Origin: Paraspadella gotoi
Taxonomy: Eukaryota; Chaetognatha
Length of the DNA: 64,000 nt
Assembly: GCA_051294375.1 (NCBI GenBank)
Contig: JBJCIZ010000239.1
Span: forward strand, 2,431,476-2,495,475
Direction of reading: 5' to 3'
Shown here: one piece after another, positions 47,222-59,100 of the stretch
How positions within the stretch are numbered: position 1 is the first letter of the stretch
Layout of the letters: the number at the start of each line of letters is the position of its first letter
Translations under genes and position numbers: made by a program
Notes under the pieces: generated by a model
Seen by the model: only the letters and a program-made list of their open reading frames with translations
Database searches by the model: none
Told to the model about the DNA's origin: nothing

Positions 47222-50200
47222 ATGGAGAAAAAGATCGCTAAGGATTTCCAGTCGGCCGTCAATTCCATCGTTGAAGAAGATGAACGCGAATCTCTGTATT
47301 CTACGCTGCGCGCATATCATCAGGTTTGTGTGCCGCCTCATGATCGGAACGGTTCTCCCCCAACACCCCCCCCCAATTTCTCATTTCCCGATCTTTATTT
47401 TTTTTCGCACATGCAGTCTATGGACGTGGCTTGGCTGGTGGACCGGCTCATCTCTCTGGTGGATCGACCGAGTCGACGTCCGCTCTTCGATCACGTTCGT
47501 AAGCTGATTCCTCCCAAGCAGCAGATGCTGTACGACGGGCTGCTGCCCTGCGCTGCCGCCGAGATCGAGGCCCGATTGAGGGTAGTCCGACTGGCGACGG
47601 AGCCGGAGCGACCCGTGGGATTCGCCATTCGTGGAGGTTTCGAGCACGGTGTCGGCTTTTTCGTTTCTCAAGTCGAGAAGGATTCGATGGTGAGTCCTTT
47701 TTTTTTGGTTCTTAGCGATTTTTTATGAGAGAATCTGCGCGTGTTATTTGGAGTCATTTTGGGGTTAATAAATTAGATTGTGAGTCCTGTTTACATGCTT
47801 GTATGGTGTTGCTTCGTTATGGAGGCCTTCACTTTACCCTGTGCAAAGTCTTGAAGCAATCTTGTTTATTAAATAAATAGATTATTCATACATTTGTCTT
47901 ACCCATTCGATCCTCTAAATGTTCACTTTTGAATTACAATTCGGTTCTTCCGTAGGCCCACCATCGGGGACTCCGCCCTGGCGACCAAGTCGTTCGCATA
48001 AACGGGTTTTGCGTGGACGAGTCTGTTCTCTCCGAGGTCGTTCAACTGGTGAGGCTCGAGCCTCGATTGACTCTCAAGGTACGGACGGTCGGCATGGTGC
48101 CCGTCAAGGACTCTGTCGACGCCGACATCACCTGGAGTTACTCGGAACAGTCTCGAAACAGGGATGTTTACCGACGCGGTCGCGCAGGAATCCGCTTCAG
48201 GGACATCAGAATTTTCTTTCACAAACCCGAGAACGTGACGTTGGGTTGCAACATTTACTGCGGATCGGAAAACGAGTGAGTCGGGGATTTTTGGAGTGGG
48301 GGAAAGTGTCGATGAGGACACAAATTTAGAAAAAAATCCTAATTCGCTCGGTTGACTAATTTTTAAAATGTGTATTTTACTTTAGAGCATTCTCTGTCAA
48401 CTTGCTCAGCTCATTTTACTCTTATCCATGATGCTAAGCTTTTCTAATATTTTAAAATTCTAGATGTACTATCTAGGAAAAAAGTTAGAAACATTTTTAA
48501 TTGAGGGTATCTACTCGAAAACTTGCTCGATTTTTAAAAAATCAGGATGTTTCAAATTCTACACTAAATTTTCTTTCAGTTGCTTCCTTCCATTTTTTCG
48601 TAGATCCAACCGTATAGAAGTTACAGGCAAAATAAGATTGCTACCTCAAGTGAAAAATGGCGGAAAAAATCGCCTTTAGTTTTCCACAATTCTTGGTATT
48701 GAGTTATTTGTTTCTATTTCAAATTGAGTTAGTTATTTTTTTCATTTTTTTAAATTTGGTTATGCCGAATAGACAGCCCCTCTCTTTGGTTCATAAAGGT
48801 GTAATTGTAGCTCTGAGAAAAGAGGGAAAGACGCAACAATTCATCAGCAATAGATTTGGAATCCCTCGTTCCACCATTGCAATTTTTTTACGGCGATACA
48901 ACAAATCAAAAACATTTGGTGTGTCAGCTTTACGAGAGCATGCCCAGACGAATGCAGGCAGTGGTCGATGCCGAGGGAGGGCATACCAAATATTGAGAAT
49001 GTTTTACCCATGTTTTGTATATTTTTTATTGAATAAATGAACTTTTAAAAAAAAATGTTTCTAACTTTTTTCCTAGATAGTATATTATTATGATTTGAAT
49101 AAAATATAAATCTAATATTGTAACAGTAAATGTATAATTTTGTCGTTATTCAATCAGGCCGGGCATTTTCGTCCAGTCGATCCGCGTTGGCAGCATCGCT
49201 GAGGACATCGGCCTCGACGTCGACGACGAGATCCTCTCCGTCAATGGCGCCGACTTTCGTCAACTGCGTTACAGCGAAGCCGTCGTTAATCTCAAGGCGC
49301 CTTTGCAGCTCAACATGGTCGTCCGGAGGAAGCTCAAAGGTTGGGTATTTTGTTTGTTTAATGTCAGCAAGAATTTAGCAATTTTTTAAATCGAGGTTCT
49401 AAATAGTTTTGAAAGCACCGGTCAATGGTCATTGATCATTCCGTTACTTCTAAAATCTCTTTTTAGTAGACCCTATTACTATTTTAGTAGGACATAAGTG
49501 AGTGGTTCATGACTTATTATATCGCTTCGTTTTTTTAGATTCCTCCAAGACGAGCGAAGACGATTCCCTGATGGCCAACATTCGCCGACTGGAATTGGAA
49601 CGCGTGGCCCAATTAAGAACTCTGGCCGCGGATTTGGGACTGGAGAAGTCGGGCCGTTCGATTCCTCTCACCAATTTCGCCGAGGAAGATCGACTGAGGA
49701 AGCAGTTCGAAGAGCAGAGATGGTTGGAGGAAGAGGAGCAGAGGATGACGATGATGGACGCGGAGAGAGAAGCCGACGACAAACGTCTTCGACGACGAGA
49801 GGCCGAAGAGAAAAACATCCTGGACAGAATGGAGGCTTTGCTGGACGGAGCGATCGTCAAGCGGGTCGAGACCAACTCGGAGAGCGACGTCGAAGCTTTG
49901 GAGGCGGTCATGACTTTCGGCACGGAAAAGGACGAAACGGATTCGGAAACTATTGCCGTAGTGCCGGATTCTATGGCTCCTGCGGCGCCACCTGGAGTCC
50001 CACCCGTATTGCAGACTTTAGGGTCGATCCCGTTAGAAACGTCGTCTTCATCTCCGATTTCGCCGCCGTCTTCCGGGGAGGATTTCGATCGGGACTCACA
50101 AAGAGAAATTCTCTCCGACTCCACAACTTTACCCGAAACTCCCGTTGAGCCTCATTCCCAACTCCATCGCTTTTTAACGGATGTGGCGGAGAGAGCTTCC

Positions 50201-51331
50201 TCGGACAAGGATGCGGATTGGCTTTACAGCGAGAAGACATTCATTGATAAACGGACGGAAAATGACGATAAAAACAAAAAGCCAAAGGAGATGAGGGAAA
50301 AAATTGAAAGGAGCGCACTCGAGGATCGATCGATTAAGGATCCATTGTCTTCCAACGATAAGACTCTCAAGGCGCCACCGAGATTAAAAGCGGCGAAAAA
50401 ATTGCGCGGCTCACTCGAGTCGACGAACAGCGCCGACTCGACCACGATACCAAAGCTGTTAAATATGACGTCGTCGTCGGAAACGACGCCGATGACGCGC
50501 GGAACGCCCTCCATCGATTCGTTGACACCGACGCCGGGGACGCCCGAATCCAGTTTAATTCCACAAAATGAACAAAAACCTCTTCTCAGAGGAGACAATC
50601 TCAAGAGCCCGCCCGAGCCGTCGCCGAATATCGCTCCCTCTTTATCGCCTCAAATCAGAGCCTCGGCCACGCCCACCGTCGCTTCGTCGGCGAACGTGAA
50701 GCGTCAGCCGTCGATACCCGTCGCTCAGGGACCTTTGTTTTCGTCCACGCAACGACCGATTCTCGTCAAGCCTTCGACAGAGGCTCAGGCGCGCGGGACG
50801 GAGGCCGAGAGCGGACAGAAGTCGGAAACTACAACTCCTTTCTCGATAAAACGTCCGGCGCCGAATCCGCCCAACGCGAAGGGCGGAAACTCGACCTCCG
50901 TGCCGAAAACTGCGGAAACGAGTCGCCCGAATTGGGACGTGAAAAAATCAAGAGGAAACGTCGTCAAAAATGCGACGAAGCGTGACTCGGACGAGACGAC
51001 GCCGCCACAAACCAACGTTGACGGCCGCGTCATAAAAGTGGTCAACATCGTCAAGAACGATGACCCATTGGATATCACCATAGAGGGCGGCTCGGGTTCC
51101 GCCTGGGACGGCAAGGTCGTCGTCTCACACGTTTGGGAAGGAGGCGCCATTCACAAAAACGGAGGAATGAAGACCGGCGATCAACTCTTGATGGTTGAGG
51201 GAGTGAGTTTAAACGGCGTCTCGCTCTCGCAGGCGCAAACGGCCATCAAGAGGGCGATGCGATCTCCCAAGGAGATCATTTCTTTCGTCATCGCCGTCGC
51301 CGAGGAAAATCGCAGCGAAATTAAACTGTGA
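47222..51331 (+). CDS. USH1C: harmonin, three-PDZ scaffold
   Basis: Exons 47222-47323, 47417-47689, 47956-48275, 49158-49339 and 49539-51331 (phases 0, 0, 2, 1) give 889 residues. Order: harmonin N-terminal domain (1-85; YSTLRAYHQSMDVAWLVDRL, RRPLFDHVRKLIP), PDZ1 (~90-180; VGFAIRGGFEHGVGFFVSQV, GDQVVRINGFCVDE), PDZ2 (~205-292; RPGIFVQSIRVGSIAEDIGL, VNGADFRQLRYSEAV), a charged coiled coil (~300-390; EERDRLRKQFEEQ-like), a long Pro/Ser/Thr-rich linker (~400-780), and PDZ3 (~793-880; DITIEGGSGSAWDGKVVVSH, GDQLLMVEGVSLNGVSL). Vertebrate harmonin links cadherin-23, SANS and myosin VIIa in stereocilia and brush-border protrusions. This architecture matches the long harmonin-b isoform. The tail SEIKL is a possible class II PDZ ligand. 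Intron 3 carries a Tc1-type element. Confidence 0.93.
48469..49080 (+). mobile_element. Tc1-type transposon with internal deletion
   Basis: A 612-bp element flanked by TA on both sides, with terminal inverted repeats identical over about 29 bp (CTATCTAGGAAAAAAGTTAG...). From ATG 48762 it encodes a transposase N-terminus with a helix-turn-helix (QPLSLVHKGVIVALRKEGKT, GIPRSTIAIFLRRY). At 48928-48996, in another frame, it encodes the canonical Tc1 C-terminus LYESMPRRMQAVVDAEGGHT. The catalytic DDE/D middle is missing, so it cannot transpose alone, but its intact ends could be mobilised. It sits inside harmonin intron 3 on the sense strand. Identical ends suggest recent movement. Confidence 0.9.
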
Positions 51332-51650
51332 CATTTTTTCTTCACATTCACGATCTCTCCAACTCTTTTTTAGCTAAAGTGCACTTAGTTTTACACAATT
51401 TATTGTTTTATACGACTCTATTTGTCTGTGCCTTAATTTTTCTTACTCATTTTGAAATATTTATATTTACGCTTTCTTAATTTAACCAAAACAATTTTTT
51501 TTAGCTTTTTACTCTTCGCGTTGATTTCTGAAAACCCCCGAACTTCAACTAAGGTCATGGGTGCAAGGATCTCTTGTAGTAAAATTAAAAAGCCTGAAGA
51601 AAAGACCGGGCAGAATTGGAATCACTTTTACGATCGAAGTTTGAAACCAA
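51332..51650. other. harmonin-EEF1G intergenic gap and EEF1G 5' region
   Basis: 319 bp, AT-rich. An upstream ORF from ATG 51557 (MGARISCSKIKKPEEK..., 34 codons) ends at 51661, overlapping the first in-frame EEF1G ATG at 51651 by 11 bases. No other feature. Confidence 0.5.
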
Positions 51651-54309
51651 ATGATTGTTGATAAAATCCTCAAAGAGCATTTTAATTCAATCATGGCGCG
51701 AAACTTGTATCCCGTGAAATCTCCGAGAGTGGCGATTAAAGCTCCAGACTCGCCTCGAATGAAAGCATTAAACGGTGGAGGCGCCGCCTCGGGCACGCTT
51801 TACACCTATCCGGATAACTTTCGGTGGGTTTTTTTTGGGGAGTCCTTTTCGTTTTTCCCACTTTTTTTTTACCCAATTGTCTCCATCGCCCACTTTTATT
51901 TTCCCCGTAGCGCCTACAAGGGCCTCATCGCCGCAGAATACAGCGGCGCCAAAGTCCGGGTGGTTTCCGACGCGCCGGACTTCGTTCTCGGAGAGACGAA
52001 CAAGACGGTCGCGTTCCTGGCCAAGTTCCCCATGGGCAAAGTCCCCGCTTTCGAGTCGGCCGACGGAAAAAATCTCTTCGAGAGCAACGCAATCGCCTTT
52101 TATTTGGCCGACGAGCAGCTCAGAGGAAAATCCATCGAGGATCAGGTTCTTTTTTTTTTTTTTTTTAATTTGGATCTCGTTTTTTTATTGCGTCACGACG
52201 ACAGACTAAGCAACTATATTAGTCACTGTCTGGTCGGTTGGTCAGTCTTTTGTTAAAATACATATAATTTATTTGATATAATATTACGTTACCAGTTAAA
52301 AGACATAGAGATGTTTTATGGTCTATTCGTTTCATAGTATGCGTTGTTAGCTTTTAAGAATTTGTTAATACGTCGTTTGTTTTTCTCTTTGGGTTTTCAG
52401 GCTTTTGTTCTTCAGTGGATCTCGTTCGCGGATCACGAGTTGTTGCCGCCCGCCTGCGCCTGGGTTTTTCCCTACATGGGCATCATGGACTTCAACCGAA
52501 GCGCGGTCTCCAGGGCGAAGAGCGAAGTCGGCAGGGTCTTGAACGTCATGAACGAGTATCTCAAGGTAATATTTAATAAATATAAAATAGTATTAATAAT
52601 AATGTAGCAGATTGATTTGTAAATTGTCTGAAATGAGATTGAGTTTCTCAATTTCATTTGCATATTGCCGTATTCTGATTAAGCTTGTTCTATTGCCTTA
52701 AAGGTTTAATATTAATATTTTACATTAGTAAATGATCATGTTTGTTTGTGGTTCAATTAATAGCTAAATAATTAATGATTTAATTATCATAATTGCTAGT
52801 TTACAACTTTAATTATTCTTGTGATTCCAGCTGACTTTTCTATGTTTAGTAAGAAAAATATATTCTCAGAGAATTATCCCTTAGTCAGCTAGGATTACAA
52901 GGGTCGGTTTGAACCACTATGCCCTTGCTAGCTTAACACTTAGGTTTAGCATTCATTAAGATAATACTTGAATAATAATAATTTCCAGAATTGTTTTTCC
53001 TCCAGCTCCGAACGTTTCTCGTCGGGGAGCGGATAACTCTGGGCGATATTTGCTGCATGTGTAATCTCCTGCATCCCTTCAGATGGGTCTTCGACCCCAA
53101 ATTTCGGGCGCAGTTCATTCACGTCAATCGATGGTTCATGACGATGGTTAGTAGTTTTGTATTGACATTAAAATGATAATGATATTGTACAAATCTTTAA
53201 GAACCTTTTCAAAATAAAAAAAAATTAAATCGGGTAAAAATGCACAACTTTTCGCGCCATTGGGAATATTTCCTATTTCATTTTGTCTCAGATTAACCAA
53301 CCGCAAGTGATAAAGGTGATCGGCGAAGTCTCCTTGTGTCCATCCGAGCCACGATACGACGACAAGAAACTGGCCCAGGTCGCCCTCTCCGTCGGTCTTT
53401 CTCCCAAGAAACGAAAACCCAAATTCCGAAGTCAAAAGTCCGTTGACGATCCAACCTTGGCCAGGTTTAGCGGATCTCCGAAAAAACGGGTAAATTTAAA
53501 GTTTATCGCAACCGCAACCTCGATAAATGCGGGTCTCGTCGGAGGCTCAATGTCCTTTATCCGTATTAACATTTCACACTCGGTCCTTTTAAAAGGTTCA
53601 GCGCGCCATGACGATCCCGGACGATAGCGACGACGACGTGGATGCGCCTCTCAACGATTCTTTCATTTCGCAACGGTCAGTGGCCTTTGCCGCCGCGCGC
53701 GTCGCCGCTCATCGCTCCCCCAAATTTCCCGCTCGATCCTCGCGTTATTCGGCGGTGGCGGCTTCCGCTACGCCACCCAGCGCTCGGCGCCGCCCTCCGC
53801 CGCCTCCGCCGCCGAAAAAGCCCAAGTTTTCCCTGGACCTCCTCAAGTCGGCCTACTCATCGCCGAGCGCCTCTTCAGCCCTCATTCCTTTCTTCCTCGA
53901 AAACTTTGATTCGACGAATTTCTCCATCTGGCTCTCCGAATACAGATACCCCAAGGAATTGGGCGCCATGTTTCAGTCCGAAGGTTTGATCGCCGGCATG
54001 TTCCAGCGATTGGAGACGATGAAGCGGCACGCCTTCGCCGTCGTCGGCCTCTTCGGTCGCGCTCGCGGCGCACAGATTCAAGGCCTTTGGATTTGGAAAG
54101 GCAAGACGCTCATTTTCGAAAATTCGGAAAACTGGAGGGCGGACTGCGAAAATTACGAGTGGTTTCCGCTTGATCTCGACGAGGATCGAACTAAAGAATA
54201 CGTCAAAGAATTCTTCACTCACAAACAGGACGTGATGAGGTACAAGCCTTTTCGAGCCGGCGCGCCCATGGCCGCTATGACCTTGTATTCTGTTGCTGTG
54301 CTTATGTGA
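51651..54309 (+). CDS. EEF1G: translation elongation factor 1 gamma
   Basis: Exons 51651-51823, 51911-52145, 52401-52565, 53006-53146, 53292-53489 and 53596-54309 (phases 2, 0, 0, 0, 0), up to 541 residues. The GST-like N-terminal domain is clear: [105 protein letters not shown]. After an Arg/Pro-rich linker the EF1G domain follows: [52 protein letters not shown]. It anchors eEF1B, the nucleotide exchanger of eEF1A. Odd: in-frame ATGs at 51651, 51693 and 51759 would give N-terminal extensions of 46, 32 or 10 residues before the normal GTLYTYP start; I list the longest. The last ~20 residues ([19 protein letters not shown]) differ from the usual ending. Exon 6 has tandem acceptors six bases apart. 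Confidence 0.93.
52631..52932. repeat. structured dispersed repeat R2, copy 2
   Basis: Lies in EEF1G intron 3, inverted relative to copy 1. It begins with the palindrome AAATGAGATTGAG/CTCAATTTCATTT. It ends with nested stems (52888-52932): GCTAG/CTAGC, AAGGG/CCCTT, GGTT/AACC, core TCGGTTTGAACCACTATGCC. The stems are conserved despite different connecting bases, so structure seems to matter. No coding capacity. Confidence 0.7.
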
Positions 54310-56157
54310 GGCTTTTTGTCGCCATTGTCCCTTTTTAAATACTCATTTATAAATTTTCGAGAACAAAAGACGCGGAGGTTGAAATCAACGTCTCCCTGTG
54401 CTCAAGTTAGTTTGTTCGTCGAAAAACAAAAAAAAATTGTGATGTCTTGCATGTTTTCGGACGGCATGACTTCTCTGCGATTCCCAAACTGAAATGCGGT
54501 TTTGCAATTTTATACTTAATATTTATCATGCATTTCTATTTACTCTCTGTATGCTATTGACTTTCATCCTGTTTCAATGTTAAATATTATGAAATCTTAT
54601 GACTTGTGAGATATTACTATGGAGATACACACCCTGTTAATGCTTTTATATTACAACGCCTTTTCAGGTTTCTTTTTATTATTATAAATTTATAGATCGC
54701 CTAATAGAATTGCTACGAGTTCAAAGTTACATTTATCTGGTTAATATTGTATTTTTAGTCGCAGCTTGTAGACTTGTCTGTAAAAATGGACATAATTTTT
54801 AAAAGTCTTTAAAACTGATATAAGTTGTTAAGAGTTTAAGCCATTCAAAAAAGTAATTCTATTAGCTGCGTTATTTTGTAATATATAAAAATGATTGCCT
54901 TTGAACGTCGTGCGTTACTTTGACAATGTAGCAAAAGCTAATGCTTTAATACTCTTATTCTTTTAGTTATTGCATAAGATAATTTTCTAGTCATTTATGT
55001 CTTATGACGATTATGTAATCATTATTTAATTTGTTTTTATTATTTTAGCTGTTTTATATAAAGCGATTTTGCAGTTAAAGCTTCTTATTGTTTCATCGTT
55101 TTGTGTCCCAATGTTGAGTGAGAAATTAATTAGTAATGAGATTAGTAATAGTTTATTTAATTAGGTTTTTCTAATTGTTGTTAAGGAAGGTTAATCTTCC
55201 AAGTTGTTGTAGTTGTTTACTTAGGAGGTTCCTACTTTCTTGGAACCAAAACAAAAAAAATTTCGCGGCGCTTTTTGGTAGTTGGTCATTCCGGTACTTT
55301 TTACGGAATCTTTTATTCTATTTTTAAGAATAAATGGGCGCGCATATTTTGGACTTTTTTAGTTAGTCATTAATGAAATAAAAAGTATGGAAGAGTTTAC
55401 ACGAAAAAACCGGCTAAATGAAATGTTTTTTTTTTTTTTAGATTTTCAATTAGATTGCGCTAGGTTAATTAAACTTAATTATTATACTAAAACGTTTTCC
55501 AATGGGGGAAAAATTGCTATGTTTTTCATCCTAAAAAACGATGCGCTTAAAAATTTCCCCACTTAACAACGGTCGATGATATTTTGCCCGCATAATGTCA
55601 TCCTTATTCTGTTCGGGAATGTTTCTTTTTGTTTTTTTGTTCATCTCGATACAACTCTTCCGATATTGATTTTCCTTCGTGCTAAAGTACTATTCAAGTG
55701 ATATCTATTGTTGTGAAGTTAATCCAACAACATTCCATTAGCAAAAGCATTTATCTTTTTCATGTTATTATTTCTTCATGTTGTCTTTTACATGGAATTA
55801 CCTCTTATTGTGCTACTGTTTCCTACGCGATTCTTCGCATTCCATTTGTATTTCCTTTTTTTACCAGACGACTATTTTGATTATTAACTCTCGAACTGAA
55901 GTAAAAAGATCTTTCAATGAACTTTGTTTTTATTTTGGTTGTTGTTTGTTTCCAAATAAACTATAACTCAAACTTGACGATTACGTTAATTGGACCAACT
56001 GTCGTCAGCTAGTGGAATTCATCCAGAAACCGCTCAAGCGTGATTTTCAATTTGTTTGGAAGCAGGAGAAGATATTTTGATCAAGTTTATTTATGTATTT
56101 TGCCACTCAGAAGCAATAGGCGTTAACCGACCGTCCGCCATGAATCCCAACTAAGAT
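54310..56157. other. EEF1G-RPTOR intergenic region
   Basis: 1.85 kb of AT-rich DNA. Possible AATAAA signals occur near 55330 and 55376. ORFs of about 60 codons near 55700-55970 have no coding character. Just before RPTOR, a four-codon upstream ORF (ATG AAT CCC AAC TAA, 56140-56154) stops three bases before the main ATG. Nothing else is recognisable. Confidence 0.5.
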
Positions 56158-59100
56158 ATGGAAGTTTCGGCGCAAATGACGAAACCGGAGAAATGGCGAC
56201 GTCCCGCCGTCGGACTCAATCACTGGGGCGCGCCCAACATGACTCAACGCATCGAATCGATGGCGACAAACTTGGCCGGCGTTGCTATCATCGACGGCGC
56301 CCACGATCCCAACATCGTGATGCCGCCTCCGGCCGGGATGGCATTGGCGCCACGTGCGTCCGCCACGTCGCGCGAGGATGAAACGAGTTCTCATACCTCC
56401 ACGGATCGCGCCGGTCAAGAGAGAAGAGAGAAAGAGAGAGAGAGAGAGAGAGAATAATATTTTTTTTTTCTTTTCCATTTCAGACGTGGCCATTCTGTCT
56501 AAGCAAAGTGATTCGCTGACTTTGCATTCTTCTTCCTTGGATTGGTCCACGCCCATCGCTTTTCTTGAAAAACGACATACTCAAGTGAGACTCGTTGTCT
56601 ACCTAGAATATTTATTTTTCTCGCGGAACCTCTCTCATCTTACAAAATTTTTCGGTCAAACCTTAGGAAATTGAGGGGTCAAAAGCGATGATAGATTCTT
56701 TGCGCGTGCGCGACCGCATGGTCAAGATGAAAACGGTCAGCGTTGCACTCGTTCTCTGCCTCAACGTTGGCGTGGACCCGCCCGATGTGGCTAAACCCAA
56801 TCCTTGCGCGAGACTCGAGTGTTGGTACGATCCCCTCGCCAACACTTCCAAAGCTCTGGAGGAGATCGGGGCTAAACTCCAACGCCAGTACGAGACTTGG
56901 CAACCGAGAGCCAGATACAAACAGAGCCTCGATCCCACAGTGCTGGAAATCACTAAAGTATGTTTTTAATTGTGAGGCCTTTTTGGTTTAATTCACATTA
57001 CCCATGTTATGCCAACCGCTTGTAGCTTTGCTCTTCATTGCGGCGTAATGCAAAGGAGGAACGGGTTCTTTTCCACTACAACGGCCACGGTGTTCCCAAA
57101 CCTACCGTGAACGGAGAAATATGGGTTTTTAACAAAAATTACACGCAATATATCCCGCTGTCGGTTTATGACTTACAAAACTGGATGGGCAGCCCTTCCA
57201 TCTACGTTTACGATTGCAACAATGCGGGCATCATCCTCGAATCCTTCAAGGCGTTCGCCAATCAAAGAGAGCAGGTCTGCCTTGAGGTTCGTAGTCTCGT
57301 GGAAGACGATGGCGCAAGTAGTTCACCGTCCGTTGCACTTTAGTCGGCGGCGCTACTGTCAGATCTACTGTTGGGTTAGACGTTCCGTCCCGTATGTATA
57401 AATATCAGGGCGCGAACCCGAGTGCTTTGGGTTGGGAGGAGTGTCGGCTACATCCGGCGCCAACGGTGCCCCTGATTCTGGGATGCGTGGCTGGGTATAA
57501 GTAATTGTCGACTTAGACGTGTATTTAGCGAAAAAGTGATAAATTACTGTATTCAATGTATTCATTTTATTCATTGTTTGCGACAGGAAATGCAAAATTA
57601 CGCGGCTGCCAACGACGGGGCTCACCCTCCTGGATCGACGGCTTCACTGTCTCACAAAAATTGCATTCAACTGGGAGCATGCCAGGCCAATGAGATTTTG
57701 CCCATGAACCCGGAATTGCCGGCGGATCTGTTCACGTCGTGCTTGACGACGCCGATCCGCATCGCGCTTCGCTGGTTCGTGATGCAAAATGCGGGGAAAC
57801 TCCTACCCTCTATTAGCGTCGAACTTCTCGACAAAATACCTGGTGAGAATGGCTGTGAATTTTTTCAAGTACTCTTCATTGATAACCAGATAGTTTAAAA
57901 ATCTTTTTCCGCCCTTCGATCCTTTTCAGGACAAATGAGCGATCGTCGCACGATGCTGGGTGAACTAAATTGGGTCTTCACCGCTGTGACCGACACGATC
58001 GCTTGGAACACGCTTCCCCGCGATCTCTTTCACAAACTCTTCCGCCAAGACCTTCTGCTGGCATCCCTCTTTCGCCACTTCCTCCTCGCCGAACGCATCC
58101 TACGGTCTTACAATTGCACCCCAATTTCTTCGCCAAAGCTCCCGCCGACGCACCAGCACAGCATGTGGCAGGCGTGGGACCACACTTTGGATCTCTGCCT
58201 TTCTCAGTTGCCTGGAATTCTTAAAGAAGGAAATACGTACAAACAGTGTTCTTTTTTCGCGGAACAGTTGACGGCTTTTCAGGTGTGGGCCCCTCACTGT
58301 GGGGGTGAAATTTTTAGAACGATAGATGATGAAAATTAGTTACCTCTCATTACCCCTCGGGTCAGGTTTGGTTGGGCCACGCCAATGAAAGTCGTAACCC
58401 TCCAGAACAACTTCCCATCGTTTTGCAAGTTCTTCTCTCCCAAATACATCGGCTTCGAGCGCTCGACCTTCTCGGGCGATTCTTGGATCTCGGTCCTTGG
58501 GCCGTCGGTCTCGCCCTCTCAGTCGGCATATTCCCTTACATACTGAAGCTGTTGCAGAGCAACGCGAGGGATCTCAGATCTTTGTTGGTTTTTATTTGGG
58601 CCAAGATTCTCGCCGTGGATTTTAGTTACCAGGTTGGCATATAAAAAGTCTTAGAACACTTTGGTCTGCGTTCGGATAAAAACTGGTCATTCTTATTGAC
58701 CACTACGGGTCGTTGTATTCGTCGTCGTCGTCTTTATTCGAAATTGAGCTCCCAAACTCGTTAACTTTCTTTTTACGGTCCTCCCAACTTCCAGGCGGAT
58801 CTTGTAAAGGACAACGGGCATCGTTATTTTTTAGCCGTTCTCAGCGACCACTTCATGCCGGCTGATCGACGCACCATGGCCGCTTTCATCCTCGCCACCA
58901 TCGTCCGCGATTACGATCAGGGCAAAGAGGTCGCTCATCAGGAACTCATCGCCACCTGCATCTACCAGATGACGGACGAGCACGCTCATCTGCGCCAGTG
59001 GTTGGCCATTTGTCTGGGCCAAGTGTGGAACAAGTATCCGATGGCCAAGTGGGTCGGAGTCCGTAACAACGCCCACGAGCAGCTTTTCGAACTACTGGAG

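Noticed and set aside
48657-49040. 127-codon ORF as a host gene
   Set aside because: It is the transposase remnant of the Tc1-type element; the ends and TA flanks mark its limits.
55698-55966. Two ~60-codon hydrophobic ORFs
   Set aside because: AT-rich, Cys/Phe/Ile-biased translation typical of non-coding DNA; no splice or family support.
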